From: Cyclobacterium jeungdonense
GTDB lineage: Bacteria; Bacteroidota; Bacteroidia; Cytophagales; Cyclobacteriaceae
Direction of reading: 5' to 3'
NCBI RefSeq assembly: GCF_010994275.1
Contig: NZ_WMCD01000008.1
Coordinates: forward strand, 228,950-292,949
DNA length: 64,000 bases
Shown: positions 17,837 through 25,274 of the stretch, piece after piece
Layout of the letters: the number at the start of each line of letters is the position of its first letter
How positions within the stretch are numbered: position 1 is the first letter of the stretch
The notes under the pieces: generated by a model
What the model was told of the DNA's origin: nothing
What the model saw: the letters and a program-made list of their open reading frames with translations, nothing else
Database searches by the model: none
Translations under genes and position numbers: made by a program

Positions 17837-18682
17837 TCAGTCTTTTATCGTCCACGTTGAACAGTTCAATAGACCGCCATGAAGTCCGATTTCATAGCAA
17901 TTAATCGTCTCAATTTTCCTGTCTGGAAAAATCTCCTTGAACTTGTTGTAAACTTCTTGGTCTTTGTTTTTTTCTGTTTCAAATATTGGCAGTATAATCA
18001 GGTCATGGACTTCCAAGTAGTTTACATAGCACCCAATTGCATGGTCAGGGTAAGTTTTTTCTTTGTGGTCAAGAAATGGAATATCGATATAGTCAATTCC
18101 TTTCTCTTTTAGGACTTTGTTAATTCCGTCCTTCCAATATTTATATTCTTGTTCTCGGTCGTTTCCAAGTAGTGTATTTTTGTCAACGAATCGAACCATC
18201 CCATCTGCATGACCTGTCATATCAGATTTAATTTGTGGAATAACGATTATTTCGACTTCAAGAAGTTTTTCAATATCTCCAATCAAGCGGTTTTTATTTA
18301 AATATTCTGGGTTCTCGTCAAAAATTCGGTCAGTAATAATTGCTCTATCTGACCAATTCACGACATTTCCACCGTCAAGGTTGATTTTGGAAAATTGAGG
18401 GTCCAGGTTGTTGGCTCTACAAACTTCTTTTGGATTTAATTGAAGTTCTAACTCGTTTTTTAGGTAAGAGGGTTCATAACGGAATTGTAAAAACTTTCCC
18501 TTTTCAATCTGAATTGGCATGTAGTCTCTGCACCAAATGTCTTTTGTGGCTTTTAACAAATCATACTTTATTGAATGCTTTTCAAGAAGTCCAATTAAAG
18601 TATTGCAGGTCTTTGTAAATCTCTTGTCATCCTGCAGATTTTCTGAAAAATATACCGTATCTGTTTCTTTACCTGTGACCAT
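17837..18682 (-). CDS. Agmatine deiminase / peptidyl-arginine deiminase-like protein
   Basis: The protein has 281 residues of the guanidino-group modifying fold. Visible signatures are I-W-C-R-D-Y-M-P, L-D-G-G-N-V-V, G-H-A-D-G-M-V-R-F (catalytic His-x-Asp) and the C-terminal H-G-G-L-L-N-C-S-T with the nucleophilic Cys. Usual agmatine deiminases read G-G-G-I-H-C-I-T here, so the residue before Cys is Asn instead of His. It is shorter than the usual 340-370 residues at the N terminus. It overlaps the end of the upstream glycosylase-like gene by 14 bases. Base composition is AT-rich compared with the core genes, suggesting acquisition. Confidence 0.75.
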   Translation of the reverse strand: MVTGKETDTVYFSENLQDDKRFTKTCNTLIGLLEKHSIKYDLLKATKDIWCRDYMPIQIEKGKFLQFRYEPSYLKNELELQLNPKEVCRANNLDPQFSKINLDGGNVVNWSDRAIITDRIFDENPEYLNKNRLIGDIEKLLEVEIIVIPQIKSDMTGHADGMVRFVDKNTLLGNDREQEYKYWKDGINKVLKEKGIDYIDIPFLDHKEKTYPDHAIGCYVNYLEVHDLIILPIFETEKNKDQEVYNKFKEIFPDRKIETINCYEIGLHGGLLNCSTWTIKD

Positions 18683-19211
18683 CTAATAAAAATCTTGTCC
18701 ATTCAGTTTGTTTGTCTTCTCGGTAAAATCTGGCTGGAGTGGTTAAAGCCTTGAAAGCAATCCCTTTGTTTTCACAATACTTTTGGATGTTTAAAAGCTG
18801 CCTTTTCATGTTCGGTATATCAGAGAAAGTTTTTCTTGTAAAGCAAACCCTTTTCAGGTTTGGAAGAGTGTCAATAAGTGCTATGATGTCTTTCCATCGA
18901 GTTACTTTGTTGTCGATGTAGCCATCATAGTAATTGGCTTCTTGACCTTCTTCAACTTTAATTTCTTCAATCAGGTCAGTAAGGTCAATTTTATGTTGCT
19001 TAATAAAATCTAATTTTTCCTGCTTAGAAGCACCTTTTAAGTCTGCCTTGCCAAAAGCTGTTGGAAGGAGTCTCCACAAATAGTTTCTGGTTCTACCATA
19101 GAAAAATTCAGCATCATTGTCCGCTGTTTCTGGATTAAAGGTTCCGATTATCAGCGTTTCTACTTTTGGATTTATTTGGTGGTCTAAAAATCTATGTTGA
19201 ACTGTAATCAT
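18669..19211 (-). CDS. Uracil-DNA glycosylase superfamily protein
   Basis: The protein has 180 residues. The first strand and loop read L-I-I-G-T-F-N-P-E-T, then F-F-Y-G-R-T-R-N-Y-L-W-R-L-L, the pattern of the Mug-like/hypoxanthine-type branch of the UDG superfamily. The central strand R-V-C-F-T-R-K-T-F and the C-terminal T-T-P-A-R-F are the positions where the family places its second motif. It probably excises a damaged or deaminated base, although base specificity is unknown. It is the first gene of a two-gene minus-strand unit. Confidence 0.7.
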   Translation of the reverse strand: MITVQHRFLDHQINPKVETLIIGTFNPETADNDAEFFYGRTRNYLWRLLPTAFGKADLKGASKQEKLDFIKQHKIDLTDLIEEIKVEEGQEANYYDGYIDNKVTRWKDIIALIDTLPNLKRVCFTRKTFSDIPNMKRQLLNIQKYCENKGIAFKALTTPARFYREDKQTEWTRFLLDGHR

Positions 19212-19391
19212 GTCGTTTCTTTAAATGCACTACAAAATTCAAATTTAATACAAAATAATTAACTATCCTTGTGCAACAAATAATTCTAATACATTGATAT
19301 AAAGATATTTATATACACATTTCCAACTAAATCACTTTTAATTTACCGAGAATTTGATTAAATTAAGGTATTATTTTTAACTATTGAAGCC

Positions 19392-19622
19392 ATGAAATTT
19401 CTCATCAAACTAATCCTCGTTTCCTTTATTGGCATGGTAGCCATGTTCGGTGCCCTGGGCAGCGAGAACGAATGGCCAGGTCTGATAGTGGCCATTACGG
19501 TGTGGGTTTGGTTTATCTATTCCCTATCTAAACCCAACGAATACAATTCCGACAGAAAGATCAGGGAGCTGGAGCGCAGAAACGAGGAGCTTATGAGGAA
19601 ACTGGAACAAAGAGGTCACTAA
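19392..19622 (+). CDS. Small membrane protein with C-terminal coiled coil
   Basis: The protein has 76 residues: two hydrophobic helices (residues 3-22 and 30-45) and then a charged helix (R-K-I-R-E-L-E-R-R-N-E-E-L-M-R-K-L-E) likely to form a coiled coil. I do not recognise a family. The clean ATG start, the base composition like core genes and the ordered architecture support a real gene. Confidence 0.55.
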   Translation: MKFLIKLILVSFIGMVAMFGALGSENEWPGLIVAITVWVWFIYSLSKPNEYNSDRKIRELERRNEELMRKLEQRGH

Positions 19623-19674
19623 TAATCGGGTCCAGTAATATTTTTCTTTCAATACCCCAAAAGCGGCTATAACA

Positions 19675-19914
19675 TCAAAGGTCCAGTTTCAAGCCTTCAA
19701 TTTCCAATTCTTTAATATGCATACCGGCCAGAATCAAATCATCCCCTTCGATGGCTTGCAGGATTTTTTGAATCAATTCATTTAGCTGTTTTCCCTTTTC
19801 CAATCTTTCAAAGGGAAAGGGATCCAGGTTCTGGTCTATCAGCTGGTTGATCTTCCGTTCAATCTGAACCTGCCGGTTTTTCAATTGCATTACGATCAGG
19901 GAGATATCTTTCAT
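19675..19914 (-). CDS. Small helical protein, unknown function
   Basis: The protein has 79 residues, is predicted mostly alpha-helical and is rich in Leu, Ile, Lys and Glu, with no membrane segment. It lies alone, convergent to the small membrane protein gene. I recognise no motif. Coding status rests on a good ATG and normal amino-acid use. Confidence 0.45.
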   Translation of the reverse strand: MKDISLIVMQLKNRQVQIERKINQLIDQNLDPFPFERLEKGKQLNELIQKILQAIEGDDLILAGMHIKELEIEGLKLDL

Positions 19915-20130
19915 TGTTTATTATATTAACATTATACCGTCAATAATTTAAACATTAAAATTCGGTTTTTCTTCACCAGCAACCTTTTTCTCTGTTTAAC
20001 AAACTCCACCAATAATGAACCTTTAAAAGGTAATTTCTGCTTCTGGTGTATCCCACTTAACAGAAATAGGTATAGGCCACTTATCCATGCTCCTGATGCT
20101 AAAAATCCGCTTGAGGTCTTTTTTTCAGGG

Positions 20131-20400
20131 TTTCGATTTTTTCACCCCCCCTCCTTTCGGAGCAACTACGTTTTTGCTGATATAGGCCGCATGGGTTTTC
20201 CCACATTGCTCCGGCTCTTTCAGTGAGGTAACTTCAAATACCAGGTATTTCTTGCCGTAACAGCCGGCTATATGGTCTTTTTGGATTTCCCCCACGGTAT
20301 TTTTAAAAAAGTTAGAAAACTTCCTCAGGAAACCCTATTTTTTGATCTTGCGATGCGTACCCTTGGTAGATGGACCACTGTTCTCATCTTTTCATAGAGC
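20131..20400 (-). pseudogene. Decayed copy of the small-gene pair at 22541-23000
   Basis: Positions 20131-20300 closely match the minus-strand gene at 22541-22798 (same tract from TTTCGATTT through the GCTGATATAGGCCG segment to ATATGGTCTTT) but with indels and without its 5' part. Positions 20305-20400 then match 22880-22985, the start of the adjacent plus-strand small ORF, for example CCTATTTTTTG and GCGTACCCTTGG. An internal deletion has joined the two halves. No open frame survives. The remaining DNA from 19,915 to 20,472 shows nothing else. Confidence 0.75.
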
Positions 20401-20472
20401 AAACTACATCAAACTCGTGTTCCAAGGCTCTAAAAATACCAATTCAACTGAAATTGTAAAGAATCATTTTTA

Positions 20473-21222
20473 TCATACCTTCTCTTTTAATGCTCTTCCT
20501 AATTGCTGATAATATTCATCTGACATGCCGTGCGCCGTTGGATGGGGAATAAAAACATAGGAGGTTGGGGAGCCTACAAAAACTTTGGCCGTCTTTTCTG
20601 AAGTAATTTTTAATTCCAGCAAATCACTTCCGTCAAGACCCGCGATGGCTTTATACTTATCGCCATAAGCTTTCCCATAAAACACAACCATTTTTGGTTG
20701 GTTTACTTTAATGAGCTCTTGAAGTCCCTGTATCCTGCGATTTTCATTTTCTTTTTTATAATTCTTCCTGGTGAAGTTTTCATCACCAAGCCATTCAGTA
20801 TAATTAAAATCATTGGCATTTGGGGAGGGCAGAGGGAATAGCTCCAGCATACAATTATCTGATTTAAGGCGTCCCCAACCCTTACTTTGCTTTTCTTTGA
20901 TTTTTTCCGCTGAATAAGTCTCAGCTTTGTAGGACAGCAAGAGTTTAATCAAACCTTGCCAGGTTCTTTGAACAGCGGGGTTGCCATCTCTGAACAAAAA
21001 ATCGAAATTCTTTCCCTTATCATCCGTTATCCTATGGTGGAAATCATATGCATCTACTACCTTTCCAGCCCCCATTGCTTTCCATACTTCTAGCCTTGAC
21101 TTTATTTCCTCCAGGGTAGCACCACCCCCTTCTTCCATGCCAATGAACCAGATATCACTTTTAAGATTACCGTAGCCGTAAAAGTCCTTAATAAAGCTGT
21201 CAAGTTCTTTTCTTAATTCCAT
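20473..21222 (-). CDS. Uracil-DNA glycosylase-fold protein, second family
   Basis: The protein has 249 residues. The motif-1 region reads I-W-F-I-G-M-E-E-G-G-G, a central strand is K-M-V-V-F-Y-G-K-A-Y-G, and the C-terminal motif is Y-V-F-I-P-H-P-T-A-H-G-M-S-D, matching the HPS/HPT segment with the catalytic His of UDG-like enzymes. It is unrelated at sequence level to the glycosylase-like gene at 18669. Base specificity cannot be inferred. It is transcribed alone. Confidence 0.65.
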   Translation of the reverse strand: MELRKELDSFIKDFYGYGNLKSDIWFIGMEEGGGATLEEIKSRLEVWKAMGAGKVVDAYDFHHRITDDKGKNFDFLFRDGNPAVQRTWQGLIKLLLSYKAETYSAEKIKEKQSKGWGRLKSDNCMLELFPLPSPNANDFNYTEWLGDENFTRKNYKKENENRRIQGLQELIKVNQPKMVVFYGKAYGDKYKAIAGLDGSDLLELKITSEKTAKVFVGSPTSYVFIPHPTAHGMSDEYYQQLGRALKEKV

Positions 21223-21390
21223 AAAATAATTATTTTGAATAGTAAATATTTTTATTCCTCACTTTAAAAAACAAAGCTAGATGGCTAAAATAGGGCTTTA
21301 ATTAGGAAACCTACATTTTTTTTAAAATTTTAGCTTTGTAATCATCTGACCGAAGAATTATTGTCCGAATTGGGAATAGTTAAAAGCATA

Positions 21391-21464
21391 GGGATAACGA
21401 TAAAATCCCTTTTTTGGAGATGGTGCAGAGAAAAATACCTGAACGGAAGCTAAGCGGTAACCCG
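21391..21464 (+). repeat. Dispersed intergenic repeat, copy A (divergent)
   Basis: It starts GGGATAACGATAAAATCCC, has the T6 run, GGTGCAG and ends AAGCGGTAACCCG. It shares the layout of copies B (24079-24151) and C (34031-34107) but is the most divergent. It fills the otherwise empty gap 21,223-21,544. Confidence 0.55.
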
Positions 21465-21544
21465 ATTCCACCGGTGAAGCGAAAAAGCCCAACTAAACTC
21501 ATTAAACAGTTCTCAAAAAAGATATTTTAAATTGCATGGTTAAA

Positions 21545-22411
21545 TTACACTTGCTTAGGCATTTCAACGCTGATCAGTTTATCAAAGAGATCTGTTTTTA
21601 AAACGGAAAGGTTGTTCTTCCAAAGCTCGCCCTCGTATTTTACCTCTACCAAACCAAAGTATCTCATAAAATTTTCAAAAACACGATAGGAAAAACAATT
21701 TTCACAATCAACAATTCGGTTGCTATATGGGGGATCGGGGACATTTAGCAAATCCGGAAATGCCTTAAAATATTTTTGGCCATAAAAGCTGTTCCTTTGC
21801 CATTCATGGCCGTATCTGCTTAATAGGATGAGGGAAAACCCAAAACCAATTTGGCCGATACCGTTTTCTCCAAACCCATCAAAAAAGGCCCAATTGAACT
21901 TTTCCCCGTAGGTTCTTATGATCAATCGGGTTAGCGCATCGTCATTTTGTATGATTTTTTGTCCCTGCTTGGTCAAACTCAGTTTATTTGACCGTTTTTT
22001 TACCAGTCCCGAGATGATAAGCAATATCCTTGATAAAGTAATAGCAGGTACATCTGCTTCCCGAAGTTGTTTAGCTGATCGTAGTTCAAAATATTTGTCC
22101 TTAATTAGGCCTAGATCATAGATATCAGCCACCACATTCAACGGAAGGAATCCCAATTTTGTCAATTTGAGCTCACCCTTATCCTCTATTAATGTAGCGA
22201 GGTATTTAACCTGATTTAATAATGGTATTTTTCTGTAATCGGCAGCATCCAATTTCTGCAAACTAATTGGACTGCTTGGTTCAAAAGTAAAGTGCAAAAT
22301 CGAATGCATTTCTGCCGGTGAATACCCTTCAAATTCAGGGACAGGCCGGTTATTTTGGCCATTCATTAATCTATTCAGGTGCTTTTGCAGATCTTCAAGC
22401 ATTTTCTTCAT
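21545..22411 (-). CDS. Conserved hypothetical protein with winged-helix-like repeats
   Basis: The frame is open to 22486 (313 residues), but the first 25 residues are hydrophobic and unlike the rest; I prefer the ATG at 22411 (M-K-K-M-L-E-D-L-Q-K-H-L), giving 288 residues. The body shows two similar stretches, L-T-K-L-G-F-L-P-L-N and L-S-L-T-K-Q-G-Q-K-I, the beta-hairpin of winged helices, and a C-x-x-C (D-C-E-N-C-F) near the C terminus. I have seen such proteins in Bacteroidota accessory DNA but cannot assign a role. Confidence 0.6.
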   Translation of the reverse strand: MKKMLEDLQKHLNRLMNGQNNRPVPEFEGYSPAEMHSILHFTFEPSSPISLQKLDAADYRKIPLLNQVKYLATLIEDKGELKLTKLGFLPLNVVADIYDLGLIKDKYFELRSAKQLREADVPAITLSRILLIISGLVKKRSNKLSLTKQGQKIIQNDDALTRLIIRTYGEKFNWAFFDGFGENGIGQIGFGFSLILLSRYGHEWQRNSFYGQKYFKAFPDLLNVPDPPYSNRIVDCENCFSYRVFENFMRYFGLVEVKYEGELWKNNLSVLKTDLFDKLISVEMPKQV

Positions 22412-22540
22412 TTTGAAAATAAAATTAAAAAGATAAAGCCACATGTTAGGCATAGCAAGAGCAAGTATTTTAAGCCTACGTTTCAATGAAATATCATAAA
22501 TATGGTCTGAAAAGAAAGAAAAGCCCCGGAGGGCTCTTTG

Positions 22541-22798
22541 TCAAGGTTTCGATTTCTTAGACCTCCCCCCTTTCGGTGCAACTACTTTTTTGCTGATATA
22601 GGCCGTATGGGTTTTCCCATATTGATCCGGCTCTTTCAGGGAGGCGACTTCAAATACCAGGTATTCCTTGCCGTCGTAGTCGACCATATGGTCTTTTAGA
22701 ACTTCCTCCAATGTTTCTTTGGAGATGGATACCCTGATGATGTTTAGGTCCTTTACCTGGGTTCCTTTGCCGATGTAAGTTTTTTTAAATTGTGACAT
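22541..22798 (-). CDS. Small conserved protein (85 aa), unknown function
   Basis: The protein runs from M-S-Q-F-K-K-T-Y-I-G-K-G to a basic Lys/Arg/Ser tail. It has alternating beta-type segments (N-I-I-R-V-S-I-S, Y-L-V-F-E-V-A-S-L) and T-A-Y-I-S-K-K. The presence of a decayed second copy at 20131 with conserved stretches shows that it was a coding unit under duplication. It is divergent from a small plus-strand ORF. Confidence 0.65.
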   Translation of the reverse strand: MSQFKKTYIGKGTQVKDLNIIRVSISKETLEEVLKDHMVDYDGKEYLVFEVASLKEPDQYGKTHTAYISKKVVAPKGGRSKKSKP

Positions 22799-22830
22799 GA
22801 CTTTAACTGTTAAAGGTTTGAAATTTGATT

Positions 22831-23058
22831 ATGCCCAAGAGAACGGGGGCTGCCAGGGGCACCCAAGCCAAGGGCCGGGCAAAAAAATGGTGGAAGGCTT
22901 CCTCCGGAAATCCCTATTTTTTTTGTCGGGCGAAGCGTATCCTTGGCGGGTGTACCGCTGCCCCTATCTTTGCATGGATCATAATTCACAACCGGGAACA
23001 GGATCGATCATGGTATTGGAAAAGCTGGAATAAAAAGGAATCAAGTAATGGTCTTTAG
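22831..23058 (+). CDS. Doubtful small ORF divergent from the 85-aa gene
   Basis: Two overlapping frames compete here. The ATG at 22831 gives a basic 75-residue product (M-P-K-R-T-G-A-A-R-G). The other frame (22797-23033) reads F-L-R-K-S-L-F-F and Y-P-W-R-V-Y-R-C-P-Y-L-C-M-D-H, which looks more like a small zinc-binding protein. The DNA is conserved in the decayed copy at 20305-20400, so one frame was probably a gene; it may itself be damaged. The remaining stretch to 23,322 shows nothing. Confidence 0.3.
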   Translation: MPKRTGAARGTQAKGRAKKWWKASSGNPYFFCRAKRILGGCTAAPIFAWIIIHNREQDRSWYWKSWNKKESSNGL

Positions 23059-23322
23059 CACTAAAAGGGTTTATCCAGCTGTAGAGAACAGGGGAATTTG
23101 AGGGACAAGGACGAACGGCTATTAAAGATTATGAAATTTGAAGTTACCACGGAAAGTATGAAAAGGTGAAATAGGAATACCCCATCCAGCTTCTATAGAA
23201 AAACTGTCTATAAGTGCATAGAGGCCTAATTTTTCTATTCCGAAACCGGATCCAGAATACCAGGGTGATTGTTTCCGGGTTTGTTGACCTCCTTGGATAT
23301 TTAATGTGTTTTTAATTGTTTC

Positions 23323-24000
23323 TTAATGGTCACATTGAATCTCGCATGGATTATAATCATTCCACTTTTTGTTGCTTGCGTCATGCTCGATTTCATATGC
23401 CTCCATGGAATCAGCAGGGTAAGCGTTCAACAATTTTAACAAATCTTTGGGGTTTTGATCGGGATCCAACCATAATTTTTCCTCTTCCCTTGTCAAAATC
23501 ACTGGCATTCGGTCATGGATTTTTTCCATCAATTTATTCGGGGAGGTGGTGATTATGGAGTATGAATTATAAATTTCCCCATCAGGATCCTTCCAACTCG
23601 ACCAAAGCCCGGCGAAAAAAAAGACCTCACGATCGGCAAGTAAAATCCGAAATGGCTGCTTTTCCTTGCCCTCCTTTTTCCATTCAAAAAAACTGTCAGC
23701 AAGGACCAGGCACCTTTTATTATTTACCACAAGGGGTTTAAAGGAGGGTTTTTCAAGCAGGGTTTCCGAGCGGGCATTGATCATTTTATATCCAACCTTT
23801 TTGTCCTTCGCCCAGTGTGGCACCAAACCGAAATGAAAGACATCCATCAGATCAGGTTCATCAGATGTTACTACCGGGGCCAATTGTGAAGGAGCAATAT
23901 TGAAGGATGGCTTCCAGTTTTTGGCCTTTTCGGACAACCTCAATTTCATTTGGTCCTCAATTTTCTTTAGGTCATTTTTTTCGGAATATCTGCCACACAT
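23323..24000 (-). CDS. SRAP domain protein (HMCES/YedK family, abasic-site crosslinker)
   Basis: The start must be the ATG at 24000 because the product then begins M-C-G-R-Y-S, placing the catalytic Cys at position 2 after Met removal; the frame itself reaches 24027. Other family signatures are N-I-A-P-S-Q, W-A-K-D, N-A-R-S-E-T, R-C-L-V-L-A-D-S-F-F-E-W, T-T-S-P-N and H-D-R-M-P-V-I-L. SRAP proteins form a thiazolidine crosslink with abasic sites in single-stranded DNA. It has 225 residues, normal for the family. It is near two glycosylase-fold genes that could generate abasic sites. Confidence 0.93.
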   Translation of the reverse strand: MCGRYSEKNDLKKIEDQMKLRLSEKAKNWKPSFNIAPSQLAPVVTSDEPDLMDVFHFGLVPHWAKDKKVGYKMINARSETLLEKPSFKPLVVNNKRCLVLADSFFEWKKEGKEKQPFRILLADREVFFFAGLWSSWKDPDGEIYNSYSIITTSPNKLMEKIHDRMPVILTREEEKLWLDPDQNPKDLLKLLNAYPADSMEAYEIEHDASNKKWNDYNPCEIQCDH

Positions 24001-24078
24001 GGTTTCCGGTTTATGGTAAGCATTCAATTTACAAATAATAGGGGTACCTATTTAACTTCTCTCCTGAAATTTGGCTAA

Positions 24079-24151
24079 GGGATAGCAATGGAAATCCTTT
24101 TTTTGGGCAGGCAGTGCAGGAGGAAAAAGATTGGAATGGAAACGGTAGCCC
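24079..24151 (+). repeat. Dispersed intergenic repeat, copy B
   Basis: It runs from GGGATAGCAATGGAAATCC through a T7 run, AGTGCAGGAGGAAAAAGATT and GGAATGGAAAC to GGTAGCCC. It closely matches copy C. The ends can pair partly (GGG with CCC, TA with TA), hinting at a folded RNA or DNA element. Confidence 0.65.
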
Positions 24152-24169
24152 AACTTATATGATAAGCTT

Positions 24170-25192
24170 TTATCTTTCCGTTTCCCATACCATCAACCTG
24201 AATTCTTTGGGAGTGCATTTATACATTTTCCTAAAAGCAGTTGCAAAATACTGACTGCTGGAAAATCCACATTCATAACATATATCAGCTATGTTTTTAT
24301 CATTATCATTTCTTAACAATTCAGCAGCTGCCTCTAATCTAATACTATTTAAATAATTAATAGGCGGTAGATTCGTCAACTGTTTACTATATTTTGTCAA
24401 ACTGGTAATTCCCAGTCCACAATGAACAGCCATTGTCTCTAATGTCCAGGGGCGATCATAATCATTCTTTAAATCCTCAAAAAACAACTCTGCCGTTCGG
24501 AGATTATCGGTCAAGGTACCATCCAACTTTATTTCTTCTTTTTCATTGTTAAACATTTCAAGTACCAACAATAATAGCTCGTTGATTAATAAATTAAGTT
24601 TAGAATGAGGTATTTTATATTTTGACTCCTCTAGACAGGCCCCGATTTTTTGAAAGCATTGGTGAATTTTGTTATCTGCCATCCAAACAGCTTTTTCATT
24701 TTGTCTTAAAATTTTTGTAAGCATATTCAAGTCTTCTTGCGCAAGCATTACCCAATCAGGCCATTCCCAATTTTGATGGGGTTGCCTAACCCCAACATCA
24801 ATAATCAACCAGTACAATTTACCTATTTCCACATTTGGATTTCCTACTTTATGTGGCTGCCAGGGCCTGGTTATGGTTAAATCTCCTGATTTTAAGAAAT
24901 ATTCCTTCTTGCCCAAGGAAAAATCTAAATGTCCTGAAGACAAAAAGGTGAATTCAATCCCTTCGTTTCGATGCCATCCTAGTCCCCAGGTTTGTCTAAT
25001 TTTTGCATCCCAAAAACCCAGGCTGTTGACCCCTGGCAACACCCTGTCTGGAAGCTCTTCACCTGGATAATTAAACCTTTTAAGGCCGGCAAACTTTATT
25101 TTCCCATTTTTAAAAGCCTTTATTAATGGATCGCAAGAATCTGGGTGATAGATTTTATCCAATTCTCTGTATTTTGGGATTTTTGTTTGCAT
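24170..25192 (-). CDS. AraC family transcriptional regulator with cupin N-terminus
   Basis: The protein has 340 residues when started at ATG 25192 (M-Q-T-K-I-P-K-Y); the upstream TTG at 25219 is less likely. Residues 50-130 form an AraC-type cupin sensor domain (W-H-R-N-E-G-I-E-F-T-F-L, G-D-L-T-I-T-R-P-W-Q-P-H). The C-terminal 100 residues hold two helix-turn-helix units with I-A-D-I-C-Y-E-C-G-F-S-S-S-Q-Y-F and F-R-K-M-Y-K-C-T-P-K-E-F-R, the AraC signature. It is the last gene of the SusC/SusD unit and probably controls it, sensing a sugar or derivative. Confidence 0.9.
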   Translation of the reverse strand: MQTKIPKYRELDKIYHPDSCDPLIKAFKNGKIKFAGLKRFNYPGEELPDRVLPGVNSLGFWDAKIRQTWGLGWHRNEGIEFTFLSSGHLDFSLGKKEYFLKSGDLTITRPWQPHKVGNPNVEIGKLYWLIIDVGVRQPHQNWEWPDWVMLAQEDLNMLTKILRQNEKAVWMADNKIHQCFQKIGACLEESKYKIPHSKLNLLINELLLLVLEMFNNEKEEIKLDGTLTDNLRTAELFFEDLKNDYDRPWTLETMAVHCGLGITSLTKYSKQLTNLPPINYLNSIRLEAAAELLRNDNDKNIADICYECGFSSSQYFATAFRKMYKCTPKEFRLMVWETER

Positions 25193-25274
25193 TTGGTTAT
25201 TGTATCTTGGAAATGACAAATCATTCTAAAATCTATCCAGGAGAAATAATTTTAGATAATCTGAACTTCATCGT

